64,000 nt of DNA, taken from NCBI GenBank assembly GCA_017165825.1, contig CM029384.1, forward strand, positions 8,065,602-8,129,601. Direction: 5' to 3'. Shown in pieces: positions 33,421 to 46,350 of this stretch. This DNA is from Hepsetus odoe (lineage: Eukaryota > Chordata > Actinopteri > Characiformes > Hepsetidae). Position 1 is the stretch's first letter; each line of letters starts with the position of its first letter. The position numbers were made by a program, and so were the translations under genes. Below the pieces are notes generated by a model. The model did no database searches, was not told where the DNA came from, and saw nothing but the letters and a program-made list of their open reading frames with translations.

Positions 33421-33639
33421 TTTAAACACTGAAGGAAAACAACACCTGTGGTATTTCCTAACCTCTTTTCCATGAGGAACATGAGAAGGACGGGAAAAGA
33501 GTTTAGAAGGACAACACAGTCCCCCTAGATGTATGAGAGTCTGCCCTGTAAACTTTTCACACTCGCTTCATGGAGACTACAGACAGGCACACACACACAC
33601 ACACACAGTGAAGTGAAACTGCACACCATCCTCTACATT

Positions 33640-33765
33640 CAACCCACACGTGCGAGAAGCAGCGGTAGCCATGGGAGCAGTGATGGGGACGGTACCTTGC
33701 TCAAGGTTATCTACTGATCTGGGATTCGAACCCACAACCTCTGGATCCTGGGAGCTTAACATCCA
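33640..33765 (-). mobile_element. SINE (family A) fragment, reverse orientation
   Basis: The order GATGGGGACGGTACCTTGCT, CAAGGTTATCTACTG and GGGATTCGAACCC (box B reversed) is as in the copy at 28690-28955. A (CA)n run precedes it at 33590-33607. Confidence 0.8.
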
Positions 33766-33919
33766 AGCCTACACACACACCTACACATACTCCACCATTA
33801 AAAGTTAAAGTTGTAGAACACCATTAGTGTATTTTATGCACCCACCTCCTCCCTGAGCTCCACGTCACCCCCCTTCACAGGAAGTGCTGCCCAAACTGCT
33901 AACTGTAGTTAAGATGTTT

Positions 33920-34090
33920 GGCGGGGCAGCGGTGGTCAAGGAGCTGACCCCAGGATCGGAAGGTCGTGGGCTCAGATCCCAGACCAGTAGGTTGACCTGA
34001 GGTACCCTTGAGTAAGGTACCGTCCCTGTCACTGCTCCCTGATATCTGCCCCCTGCTGCACGTGAGTGTATGGGTGAAAAACAAAGGTTA
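33920..34090 (+). mobile_element. SINE (family A) copy, intergenic between ubtf and atxn7l3
   Basis: The head GGGGCAGCGGTGGTCAAGGA is followed by GTGGGCTCAGATCCC (box B), GGTACCCTTGAGTAAGGTAC and a CTGCCCCCTGCTGCACGTGA block. Confidence 0.85.
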
Positions 34091-34480
34091 TGATTTGTGT
34101 TTCAGAAAGACAAACTCACTTTCCCTTGAAGAAATAAGAAGGATTCTCATTGCAAATCATGTTTCGTCATGCTATATTTATAGAGATGCAGACTTTACGT
34201 TCAGCTGCAAATTATTGCAAATATCTCGTCAACCAATCACACATCAGGCTTAATGGCCTTAAACTTTGCTGCCCTGCAGCGGTTAAACCGTGATTTTGAA
34301 CATTGTTTACCGTAGTATTTTTAACACTTTAAGTGCCTCCGCGTATAATGCTGACCATATCCGTCCCTTTACTGCGCCAGTGTTCCCCTTATTTCTAGCT
34401 GCGACACTGGAAAGTTGTGTAAACTTTCTTCTGGTGAACCCCTCCTCTAAGAGATTAAAAAATAAACTCTCAAGCAGTTG
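34091..34480. other. Intergenic DNA between SINE and ubtf 3' end
   Basis: No coding frame, repeat family or RNA gene is recognised. Confidence 0.5.
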
Positions 34481-34484
34481 CTAA

Positions 34485-36654
34485 AGACAGGTTTATTTGA
34501 TCAAATGGTAAATTCCAGGAATAACATCTCTGACTAGAAAACATCCAAATGTTCCAAATTATCAGCAGTACAAATAATTTTTTTTGCCATTTCTACAAAT
34601 AAACAGCTGAGGGGTATAAAAACTAAAACATACCAAATTAAAATCCCTCCTCAGAGCAACTGACAAATCCAGACCACTGGCCACTAGGAATCACGTAGGG
34701 GACAGCTTGGCCAAATGAAAATACAATGTCCACTCAATACAAAAAGGAAAAAGAAAACAAAAACCCAAACATATTTACAGATACCTTACAACAGCAGTGA
34801 ACCAAATTCATCCTCTCTGATCTTATTTTTTCTAATCCTATTGTCAAATCTACAAAGGACTCCATGCATCACGTGCCCTTGTTCCTCACCATCATGGATG
34901 ACCACCAATACCCATCATGCATTTCCAGCTGACTCGCATACACTCAGCTGGATACATTATGGGACATCTCATTCCTGTTCATTTTAAAGGACACTGAAAA
35001 AACATGTGTCCTTTGTTTTTTTTTTTTTTGTTTTTTTCTTTTCTTTAGGGGGTATATAATATAGTAACAGACACCAACAGTGATCCAAGAGGCATAAAAG
35101 CACGTAGCTCAAACTCCAGCAAAGTCTTTACACAATGCCTATAAAAAAGGACAGGAGAAAAACAGCAACCCCAAACAGTTTCATATATACACACAACAAA
35201 AGATTTTCTCCTCTATTAAATACATCATTCCTTTACATTCCTTGAGCTGGTGCTTGTATAAGAAGATGTCAGTGGTTGAAATACATGGATGGGGTGTGAG
35301 GGGGGAAAGAGGGAAAGGAACACAGAGAGGACGGTCAACTGGGAGGCTCTCTGGGATAAGTGCACAGCATTGTGGGCCATATTTATACCATAATTAGACA
35401 TTTAAAAAGGAACCAAGTAACTTTTAGCATATGTTTAAAACAAAACCAAGCATTTAAAAAAAAAAGAAAAAAAAAAAAAAAGCCAGTCTAACTTCAAACA
35501 AACCAAATATAAAAAAGGAAAAATACACAGCCCCGCAAAGCAGCGTCAAATAAGAAGTAGGAAAAGTAAAATCCAGGTTGGATGGAAACCAACACCAACT
35601 TTAATCATAACACGTTAGCAGCAGGGTTGTGAGGATGGGGGTGGATTCCTCATAGGACTTCATACCTGGGGCAGAGCAAATGTTTGCTGAGAATTTAGTT
35701 TTTAAGCTTTTATTTTTATTACACAGATGAACTCTTGTTCATTTTAAAGTCATCCGATGTAAAACTTCAAAATGAAGCCAGCATGTTGGCTAAGGAGACG
35801 AATGGGTGCCCAATTAAAAAGAAAAAGAAAAAGGGAAAAAAAAAAAAAAGCTGATGGCAGCAAGTGTGACTAATACCATCTACATGGACAGACATTCAAA
35901 AAAAATTGCATTACCGTTCCTGAAGATACCACATTACGAACAGAATTACAGAAGCAAAAATACACCATTGCAGCAAATGCAGTAAGAGGGGAAAAAAGGA
36001 TTTGGAAAGTCATGATGATGGTGAAAAGAGTGGGGAGAAGGAGGATAGGAAAGACAGAGCAGACATTCTTTAGAGTGCAAGTATTTGGTCCCCTTTACCT
36101 CCCAAAAGAAATCCGCCTTTGCTGACGGATTCTTTGGCGTGTGGGTCTGTTACTCCCCTGAAAAAGGACTGGGAAAGAGAAGAGGTCATCATCCTTATAG
36201 TAAATCCTTCAAAATAATGGCTTCAGACACTAAATGCAAAGAGTAAAGGACTACTTTAAGGTACCACCAGCAATTTTCAAAAGCACATCTGCGACAATAG
36301 AAGGGAGATCAGCTGTTAAGCACAGCTGAACATCATTAAATGACAGATTCGTGTTGGCTGCGGGTGAATTGAGGGCATGTGTCAGTCCTGTGAGTGTGCA
36401 TTTTCCTCCCCTGTTCATTTTTAATCGCCTTCCTTAAAAGTCTTTAAGTTAAACACGCTTGGTGATACAGTGAAGGGAAAACAGGGAAAAGCAAAAGATG
36501 ATTGAGAGAGATGGTTGCTGAGTAAGTGGACATGGTGGTGGAGGGAGCTCCCCTTTGTAGCTGGAGGAGTTCTGCAGGCCCATGGGTCTGACTTGTGGCT
36601 CAGTTCACAGGCTCTCTCTGGCAGTCTGCGGGCTTGCTCTGCTCTGGCTCCCTC
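34485..36654 (-). other. ubtf: Probable 3'UTR of ubtf
   Basis: This is a noncoding A/T-rich stretch downstream of the ubtf stop. TTTATT at 34491-34496 reads AATAAA on the minus strand and is followed by non-UTR-like DNA, which would give a 3'UTR of about 2.15 kb. Several poly-A/T tracts (35012-35040, 35455-35482, 35836-35850) lie inside. No frame is supported. Confidence 0.55.
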
Positions 36655-38235
36655 TCAGTCTGAGTCTGAATCTGATGAATCGTCTGAGCTAGACCCACTG
36701 CTGCTCGTCTCGGATTTATTTTCCTTATCCTCTGCCTCTTCGTCGTCCTCTTCCTCCTCCTCTTCATTCTGAGAAAGGAGTGGAATTCGACATGGCAAAT
36801 CAGATACAAGTGTTTTTTTTCTTTTTTATTTAAAATTATGTGGCCTACATGCATTAAAATACAATTGAATCTCATACATCTGATTTGCTATTTAGTCAGG
36901 ACAGCTAGCATTTCATATTACAGCATTTTTTTCATCAGAGAAGCAATGCTAGAAATCTCACATCTTCGTCGTCATCATCTTCACTGTCCTCTGCACTGGA
37001 TGATCCCTCCTCAGACTCCTTCTCATCATCATCGTCGTCGTCATCCTCTTCATCTTCATCTTCCTATATTGGACAAGTAGGTTGTTGAGAAAAGAAAGTG
37101 TGAAGCCGTACATTTACAGTTTATGGTGACTCTAATGAGGGACTAGTTCGACTTCACACTCACTGAGACCGTTGACTTGGCTTTCTGTTTTGCACTGCTA
37201 CCACCTGCTTTACCAGTACCCTTCCTTTTCTGTAAAAAAAAAAAATAAAAATTATATATATAAATAAATGAGCACTGATCATATTTGAGTCCCTCAATTT
37301 TTCATAGAAGAAAATGTACTTAAAAAGAAATAAATGAGTAACGTACTAAGGAAATGTACTCCTTATAGGAAGCTCTCTCTTGGGATGACAAGCTCTGTGA
37401 AAGAAAACATTTGACATCGTCAAGTTTTAAACAAAGTTATTAACAAAATATATATCTTTGTAGTAAATAGAGTGTTTGTACCGCAAGCCACTGTTCAAGC
37501 TGCACTTTGTACTGCTTTTGTTTTTCCACTGCAATCCTCTTGTAGCGGTCCTTTTCCTTCTGAGGGAGCCTTTGCCAGCGGCCACCGATTTCAGCCATGC
37601 GCTCCTTCATAGGCAGATGGTTCAGCTCGCCATTAGACAGCATTTCCTGAGAGAACTTCTGGTAGCCGTTCCTAAGGGTAAAAGTCACACATCAACATAG
37701 AAAAAGGCCTCTTTTTTTTGTTGTGTATCCACATCCAATGAACCCAGCTGGGTCACTATGGCTCAACTTAACAAATGATCCATGCTTTTATTATGTATTA
37801 AATGGTCAAATTCATCATGCAACCCCTGCAGAAAAATATATAACTCTTGAGATTTGAGTCAGTTATGTGTATTTTTCTCAGGGATACATGAAGTATTCAA
37901 AATTGCTGAAAATACAAAAGAGAAAAGGAGTTACTGAGTAATCAAGGTTACTTGCTACTCTGCAGGATAAACAATTTCTAAAAGTACTAAAAAGTTGACA
38001 TTTGACAATTAAAAGGAACGTAGAGCTTCTTGTACAACAGAAGTGACAATATTTAAATCTCCTTGAGATTCTGGCCTGTAGTAGGAGCACAGATGCAGAA
38101 ATACATATGTAGTGACCTGTACCTGTGCACATGGCATATTGGAGATATTTTGGATTTCTTTTTACTGGCCCAGGTGCAGCAAAAAACACAATGATTCAAT
38201 ATGAGATGGTTGAGGATGGACATTACCAAAAATTG

Positions 38236-38280
<45 letters not shown>

Positions 38281-41200
38281 TAATATGAGCCAGAGTGACC
38301 CAGCCTCTAATAGATTTCAATAAACCGGTCAGACAAGTATGCACATCAACAAAAAATTGAACTCACGATGGTGGTTTTTTGGGCTCTCCATCAAACTTCA
38401 TCTTTTTCCCTGAGGCAATCATTGTAGGAGGAGCACGCATCTCACTCACCTCTCTCTGACAGAGAGAAAAAAAAAAGGAAATATGATTTTTGAGAACTGA
38501 ATTATTACTACCAAGTCACACTAGTTTCGATTCTGAACTTGAGCCTGTCTGACTTGAAGTGCACAACTCCACAGAATACAAAAAATGACCAAGTGCAGCT
38601 GTTGTGGAGTAATGAACGCATTACAAATGTTTGGTGACTGAAACTACAAAACTGACAGATCAGGGCGTGTTCCATTTTTTTTGTTTTTTTTTTTTAATCC
38701 TAAATTGAGTACATGCTATAAGCTTATGCATGGATATTTTAAATTATTTGCATTTACGACGTTTAGCAGGCGCTCTTATCCAGATCGACTTATATTTCTT
38801 ATCTACAGGGACAGTCCCGCTGGTGCAACTTGGGGTTAAGTGTCACTTTTGTGACTCAGGAACCCAATGAAGGTAGTGCTGGAGGTGGGATTCAATTCTG
38901 CAACCTCTTGGTTCATAGGCCAAGATGTTACCCTTACAAAGATATAGGCATGTGAATATGCCCAATGAAGTATTTTTTGCAAACAAACAAACAAAAAAAA
39001 AATCTCATTACATTACATTACAGAAATGTAGGATCTTCTCCCCCACAGGGACAAACCGAACACCACACAAAAATTATTCACTTCTGATATGGTCAAGCAT
39101 GAACAAATCAAATATTTGTGACCTAGAATGACCCTTCTGTTAAAGCATTGCTCACCTCATATCTCTTCTGGTCCTCTGCAGCTTTTTTGATCCACATGAT
39201 CTTCTCTTTCTTCTCCATGGTGTTCCAGGTGGCCTCCATTGCTTTCTCTGCTTTTGGCCGGTCATTCTGAACAAGCGACCATTGTGAGAGTTAATGCAAT
39301 TGGTATTAAGAGTCTTACAAGCAGCTGATGACTCAAATATCCAGATGAAGAAAAGGTTTAAAATTCTCGCCCGTACCTTAAATCGAGCCATATAATCACC
39401 AATGACACTGTGTTGCCAGATTTCCTGTGGATTCTTGGGTGGTTCAGGTAACTTTCCTTTATCCTCTTTACCCCTTTTCTCTGACTCTGCCTTCAAGACT
39501 GCCTCCAGGTTCTTGAATTTTTCCTGTTTAGAGTAGAGTTTTGAATTCAAAAAACCTACACCCACAATTTAAAATACAAACATTTACTTACAGCTACGTA
39601 GGTTTAAATATTTGTGTTCAAATTGTTTACTAAACATATATCCTACTCATCAGCCAATACATTCCTATATAGTATAGTATATAGTACTTTCCTGTATAGT
39701 AACCAGCAGAAACATATTCAATGAAATGTGATGCAACAGGTAGACTTTCCATTTACCTAATTTTGTACATGTTCATTATTTTCTGAAGTATCCTCCAACC
39801 ATTTTTAATGCACAAGGTTGCTACATTGTCATGAAAGTTTCAAACTTCTGCTCAAGGTACCACCAAGTTGCAATACTTTAATCACATGAGATCTCGCAAT
39901 ATTCAATGTTTTACCTTCTTCTTGTCAGAAAGATCATTCCACATGCGGGCAAGGAGTCTGGTAAGTTCACTGTCAGAAAGGTCGGGCCTCTCCTGCTGGA
40001 GTTTGGGCCGCTTCTCTTCAGCAAAAATAAACATGGCAGAAATGGGCCGTTTGGGTTTCTCTGGGGTGGCCTGTACACATATAGGAAAGTGAAAGAATGA
40101 ATCATAGAACACAAAAAGGAAACCTAACCACAGAGCATTAATCAACAGCTCCACTTACTTTTGCTTTAGAGCTCTTTTTAGAGGCTGGGCTGCTGCCCCC
40201 AGTGCCTTTCTTGAAGCCCACCATCTTCTGCTCTGCCAAAATCCTCTGTTGTTCCTCCTCTGAAATGCTCTACAGAGGGGGAAAAAAGTATAAGCACAAA
40301 AACCAACACATACACACCAAAACAGCATCTGCTAAAGCACATCTACTTACACAAAGATATCGGTTCATTTCAACTTCAAATTCCTTCTTTTTCTGAAAGA
40401 AAAAAGAGGGAGGGGGATGTAAAGATCCAGCAACAGTAATTTTGCATTTGAACTTCATTGTGAATCAGGTTATCTGGTCCACATATTCTGTAATTTAATG
40501 TGAATACTTGTAGAGCTGGTTTCCTGGACTGGGATTAAGCCTTGTCCAAATCAAATGATTATGAAGAGATTTTACAATTAAAAGAAAATGTATTCAAAGA
40601 CTAGGCTTAATCCTAAAAATGTCTTGGCATAACAGTTCGCTTTTATAGTCTAAAGAAATGTTAAGCTAAGGAAGTTACTAGGAGGGAAATTTTTTATTTA
40701 TTCAGCTTGATGCTCAGACCTGCTCGCAGCGTTTCTGGTAGGCATCCTTCTCGCCCTGTTTGAGCAGTTTCCAACGTTGGCTGCACATAACCATGCGCTC
40801 TGTACTTGGTACGTCCTTCATACTAGACATCAGCTCAGCACAGAACATGGAGTACCCGTTCCTAAAGTAACAGCATGAACAAGAAAGAGCAACCTTCAGA
40901 TACAGTTTACAAAGCTCTGACAGAGGAAAAACGTCTTGTTTCCCTTTAAGGACTCACGGATTTAAAATCGCAGTATGAGGTTATTGACACCACATGTCTG
41001 GCAATTATGTAAGTCTTGTGAGAGGTTTTCTTTATTAAAAAAAACAGGCCATGCACTTACGATGGTGGTTTGTCAGGCCGGCCATCAAACTTGTCTTTAA
41101 GCTGTCTTTCTGCTTTGGTCAAAGTGGACTTGACAATGTCTTCCTCAGTCATGTTCAGCTCTGGGTGCTGCTGAATAAACCCCCGCATCTTCTCCTACAA

Positions 41201-43759
41201 GGAAGATTGTAAAGGTTTAAAAAAGCAATAACCAGAAGAAGTAAGAAAGTTGCCTGCCTGAAAAATGTGCATCAGTGTTTCTGATGATAATCAGAATCCT
41301 TTAAAGGAAGATCAGTCGCAGAGATGCTAATTTTCAGAGCAGTTTCAAAATGCGATTCAGGCATGACTGATTTAAGTAATACAAAAAGAAATGTCTGCCC
41401 AATATAATTCATTCAAAAAATTCAACAAGCAGATGCTGAAGAAACCCTCACATCATACTCCTTAAGCTGCTCCAGAGACTTGCCAATCCACTTCAGTCTC
41501 TTTTTGTCTGATAGCTGTGTCCACTTCTTCCCAAGACTGTCCTTGATGTCTTTGGTGGTGGCCTGTTGACAAGAATTGTCAGAAGAAGGTTTTGTTATGG
41601 CTGCAGCAAGAAAAACACCAACTCACAGATAAATATAGCATGCTTTTGCTTAGAGAGTCTTATTCATTGTGGCTTTCTGAATAAATAAAAGAAATGACAG
41701 GCAGATGGAGACGAGTGGTCAGGTGAGCTTACATCTGCACGCGTTTTAAGAAAAGCCTTCTTCTCATGGTTGTACCAAAGCTGCTGAGGGGTCTTGGGTT
41801 TCTCTGGGACATTGGAGTTCTTTTTACCCGTTGTCTCTAACAGGTCTGGATGCTCCTCCCTGTATGTAGACGTCACATCATTGAAAAAAATAAATAAATA
41901 AAACATGTATAACACCCTCCAGATACAAGAACTGCTCCAGAGTTGGCAGTATAAAGAAAACTGTGACTCTAATGCTGAATTAATTAAGCAATGTTAAATC
42001 TCATTAAATGCCATTAAGAATGTTTTCAACCATTTGTTTTTGTACTTGCCTGAACTTCAACATGTTAAGAACAAAAGATTCTTTTTCTTTGAGAAAATCA
42101 TTTACATATTTCTCCTGCAGAGAGAGAAAGGTTTGCTGTTAATTTGTTACTTGGGTAATTTGATTAAAAAGATGCATGAGTCTGAAATCAACAACTAGAA
42201 AGTTTATTGAAATTAAATATTGTTGGCAGATAAGACACAAAGCACACAATCCAACTATAACTCCCCTCCCCTTTCCACCCAATAATTAACAACCTAGAAC
42301 TAACTTCAAAAGGACACTTCAAAGCAACAGGGCTAATCAAAAGGAAATCATAAGAAAACATTCTCTACTCAAGGCTGGAAATTCAGGACTGTTTGCATCC
42401 CACCTTGGTGTAAAAATATTATAATCACTATACTCTCATGTTTTCACATATTTAACAGAGTATCTGTATGTGGGCTCATTTCAAACTACAAATAACTACA
42501 AATACTGCTTAAAACTCAGGCCCTACATGTACCTTTTTGCGTTCTGGCAACTCCTTGTATTTCTTTGAGAGGATCTTTGTCAGGTCCAGGTTGCTCATCT
42601 CTGGGTGAAGTTTGGCATACTTGGCTCTTTTTTCCATGAAGAAGCGAAAGTATGGTGTCAGAGGCTTCTTGGGGAAGTCTGGGTGTTTCTGTAGAAAGGA
42701 TAATTAGTTGAGTTCTTATTGCTAGAGGAAAAATTTTGTCTAGTGAGTTTCTTATTCAACTTCAGGCCAGACATTTTTGTTAAAAATGAATGAATAAATA
42801 AATAAAATGTGAAAATATAAAATGTATCAGAAATCAGGACTTTAAGAGAGGAGAATGTGTCAATTCATGACTCATAGTTTGAATCTCTCAAAAGGAGGAA
42901 AAACTAAGTGCATACATCTTGATTTAACCTTCCTAAGTTTTTAAGATGAAACTCATTATCATTTTAAGACAATGGTCATTTTTACTTCAATCTAAATCAA
43001 CCAAACAGTATGAAATCTAGTGGTACTAGCACAGTGTTGCTTCAGTGATTATGAAGACTTCTGTTTACCTTCAGTTTTTTGCCTTTGTAGGGATTCTTGA
43101 TGTAATCTTGTGCATCCACAATTAGCTCTGTCAGTGTACGAAATTTGCGGATCTGTAGGTAGAGATTGTTATATGCGAAACAATTAACCCCTCTTCACAA
43201 GCCTCTTTAAAAACACATGGTTGTGTTTCTGATACAAAATCAGCACTTAAAATCCCTAGATTGCTAGATCCAGAGCAACAACACAGGAAAAAGTGTAACT
43301 TAATGTTGTTATATTGTAAATAAATTTGAAAAAGTTTCAACAAAACTTTGGAATGGTAAATATGCGTGGTTTCTAATTCTCCCGACTCCTTGGTGGAGTA
43401 ATTTTACCAACGAGACCACCTCACCTCTCTTGAGACCTCAAGCCATTTCTGTTTGCACATCTCAGCAGAGTAGCTGTTGAATGCCACCTTCTCCCAGTCC
43501 AGATGGGCTTCAGATGTCTTGTACTTGGCCAGGTCCTTCTCTGGCAGATTCACTTGCATGGCATCCAGGAGTTTCAGCAAATCATCCTGGGCCCAGACTG
43601 CAAGCGGGACGGTTTAAGGTTACAGTTTTTGAAGTCCGCACACATTCATTTCACATGATGGTATACAAGAGTGTGTTTCTTTTTTTAAATAGAAGAAAAG
43701 CAGCTGTTTCCTTTACACCCACCTTGCTCTTTACTTGCAGAATCCATGCCTCCATTCAT
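36655..43759 (-). CDS. ubtf: UBTF/UBF, upstream binding transcription factor of RNA polymerase I
   Basis: Twenty coding exons in gene order: 43759-43723, 43597-43425, 43152-43069, 42688-42533, 42114-42050, 41859-41733, 41562-41452, 41194-41061, 40861-40720, 40392-40351, 40269-40159, 40070-39915, 39523-39377, 39266-39156, 38455-38367, 37671-37482, 37394-37347, 37229-37164, 37063-36962, 36768-36655. They sum to 734 aa (human 764). There is an N-terminal dimerisation region, then six HMG boxes beginning near KKPLTPYFRFFMEKRAKYA, KPKTPQQLWYNHEKKAF, KPPSNGYSMFCAELM, KPKRPISAMFIFAEEKR, PKNPQEIWQHSVIGDY and KPPSNGYQKFSQEM. A final acidic Asp/Glu/Ser tail ends SSDSDSD. It acts in the nucleolus on rDNA with SL1. 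The intron after 42050 has a GC donor (GCAAGT), and the 111-nt exon 41452-41562 can be skipped in frame. Confidence 0.98.
38228..38285. repeat. (AAAT)n-(AAT)n microsatellite
   Basis: AAAT units run into AAT units within a ubtf intron. Confidence 0.9.
38750..38935 (-). mobile_element. SINE (family B), reverse orientation, in a ubtf intron
   Basis: It begins with the reversed tail TTACGACGTTTAGCAGGCGC and TCTTATCCAGA. It continues through GGGGTTAAGTGTC and ends in the reversed box B GGTGGGATTCAATTCTGC. It is more diverged than the copy at 4034. Confidence 0.8.
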
Positions 43760-44089
43760 TCTCTAAAGACCCCTCCAAGAAGAATAAAAGGGATTAAATG
43801 TCAGATTGAAAATTCTGAAATCCTTAATGAACAGAAAAAAATAAGGGCCACAAATTAACAGATCAGTCTATTTTGTCACGAGTAGTCTGGTGGCAAATTG
43901 ACATGAATGGGGGGGGGGGGGAAACAAAACCTATAATAATTATGAAATGCACATCAATAGTATTTGAGATTTTTCTCGCCATCAAATGAACCTGCCGAGT
44001 TACTGGTGTCCCAAACTACTCACTCCTATACATTGGGATTAAAACCCAGCCCTACACATAATAGTTGTTCATTACACCGCCCCTAACCG

Positions 44090-46350
44090 TTTACGCTGCA
44101 TCGTGAGACATTGCCCATTGCTTGTGACGGTTTCAAATCTCAAATAACTCTGCAGTCGACAGCAGCGAGAACGGGCAATCCGACCAATCTTCCATTTTGG
44201 GCAACCGGTGAGAAACTGGGACGTTTTTCTTCTCGCCGTAGGCGCTCGTCCGGCGGCTGTGTCGGGCCCCCGGTTCGCTCGGAGGATTGTTTTTTTTTTT
44301 GTCGGGCGCCGAGAGACGACACTGGGAGGCACCGGCGGGAGGAGGGAGCGAGCGTGTGGACGGCAGGCGGGCAGCTGGAGGCGACCAGCTGATCACGGAG
44401 GATCTGCTTTCGGTCTCCTTCGAGGGGGGAGACGCGACGTGGCCAGGGATGATCATGACTACACATGCACCACCCGAGTCTGCCTCAGTGCTGACGGGGC
44501 GCCGATCCCGCTTCCGCCATGGAGGTTTTGGTCGCGCCTTCCGACAACAGCCAGAACGACACACACTGTGCTTCACCGCCACTGTTAAAAATGGCCGCTT
44601 CGGCATCTGCGAGCGGACGCCCGTCCTCTGAAAACGCCCAGTGTCGTTTTTTGTGCCTGGATGGAGGGGTTGGAGGAGTCACAAAAAGCAAGCAGGGCGC
44701 TTTCCAGGCCGAGGCGTTGCCGTTAGTGAATCAGTAATGGCGGCTCTCGCAGCGCCCTGGACGAGCTCTGCCCTGATGAGGGGGACGGTGAAGCCCGAGC
44801 CTGACCGTTTCCCGTCGAAATAAACACTGTTGATATAAACCAAAACAGGAGGAATTCCCTTTTCTGGTCGGCTAAAACACGAAATCTGTTAAGCAGCTCC
44901 AATTCTGAGCCAATTTGAAGGTTTAATCGCCGAAACGGGGTGAAATAATACAGCCGACCGGACGCCTCCGTAAAAACGGCACGGAAACCCCCCTTTAAAG
45001 CAAGTTTAATAACAAACCGTATTTCAACTGAAAAGTGCAAACTTTTGGACGTGTAAAACGAATTCCAATGTCAAAATTTCCGTCGAAAACCGCAGCGCTG
45101 TGCGCTGAGGGACCTCGGACTGACCTACACTGAAGCTAGCCGGCTAGAACCAGTTAGCTCCGGGTCCCAACCGCCGAAGGAGAGCGGAGCTCGCGCTCGA
45201 CCCCAAATCGCACAAACTTGACTGAAAAATAGCCCGAGATATTAAATGTTAGAAGCCAAGTGGTTTAAAAATGGTCTTACCGTGAAAGCCGTCCGTTACC
45301 TTGAGTTTCAGGCGAACGTGGAGGGATCCGGGGGTTGAACGCGAGCCGTATGGCGGCGGGCTGGAGGCTCGGTCTTCAATGGCTTGGAGAAAAGAGAAGA
45401 AAGAAACGAAAATGAGCGGCTTTGTGGGGCTCTGACCGCGTCGTGTCCGTCACAGCGGCGTGTGCGAGCGAGAAGTGTGCGAAAAATGCTTCGGTCGCCG
45501 GGTCAAACGTTTGCTTTTTCGCTTCGCGTCAAGGAAAAAATGCGGCGGCCGAGACTGGGAGCAGCTCACTGGCGTGACGACTGTTCTAGAGCCGCCATGC
45601 TTCCAGCCAGGCGGACTCATCCGTGTCGCCCCCGAGAAAAAAGATGGGGGAGAAAACGAGCTCACGCACTAAATCCGAGGCTGGAGACTCACCCGGGTGG
45701 CTCTTTGGTGGCGGATAAACGGAAAGAGGGCTCTGGTCACGAAGCGGGCTGCGTGGCGTTGTGCGAGCGTGTGTGTGAGAGAGGGCAGTGAGCCCACACG
45801 GTGAGATATTTAACCGAGCTCCCTGATGGCTAACCAGAGGCGGCTGGTTCTCCCCGCCACGGCGTCGCGGAGACCGCACTGGGGGGGAATCCAGACCCAA
45901 GTCGACTTGAAACCGAACCTGCACGGTCCGAGAATCAAATTTCGGTCACACGAAGCGAAACCGAGTCGGACGAATCGACGGAGATTAGGCTGTTTTCCCC
46001 TCCCCGAGTCTCCGCACGGGAAATTCGGCGGAGGGCGACCCAGAATGTGCAGTAGCTTAGCCTGCACCACTTGACCCGAAGCGTCGTTCTTATTAAAGAA
46101 AAGCGCGCCTTCATAAACACGCACACAAACAGAAATAGCAATAAAAACACGGCGTCTTTCTTTACCTCGGCCGCTCGGCTTTGCCCCCGAGGGTTTGGGT
46201 TGTTTACCAAACGGTCGCTGAGGCGGAGAGGCGGCGGGGCGAGCCCTACCTGTGGCGGGCGCTGTGCGTGTGGAAGTGCTTGTGGAACAAGGGGAGGGTT
46301 GAATGTTGGCCAGCAGTGCGCCGCCGGTCCAGGGCATGGGGCGCTCCAGT
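44090..46350 (-). promoter_or_regulatory. ubtf: CpG-rich 5' region and noncoding first exon(s) of ubtf
   Basis: This is the longest CpG-dense block in the window. A noncoding exon starts at or above 45281 on the minus strand, with donor options ending TTTCACG|GTAAGA (exon edge 45281) and AACTCAAG|GTAACG (about 45299). The coding exon begins at 43759. A GGCCATTTTT element near 44585-44595 (minus strand) and CGCCATAC motifs are promoter-like. Long GC-rich frames on both strands are compositional artefacts. Confidence 0.55.

Noticed and set aside
44519..44737. Plus-strand 72-codon frame starting with a good Kozak context (CCGCCATGG)
   Set aside because: It lies in the CpG island antisense to ubtf noncoding sequence, has no recognisable domain, and overlaps several other GC-driven frames. 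A divergent transcript is possible but not supported.
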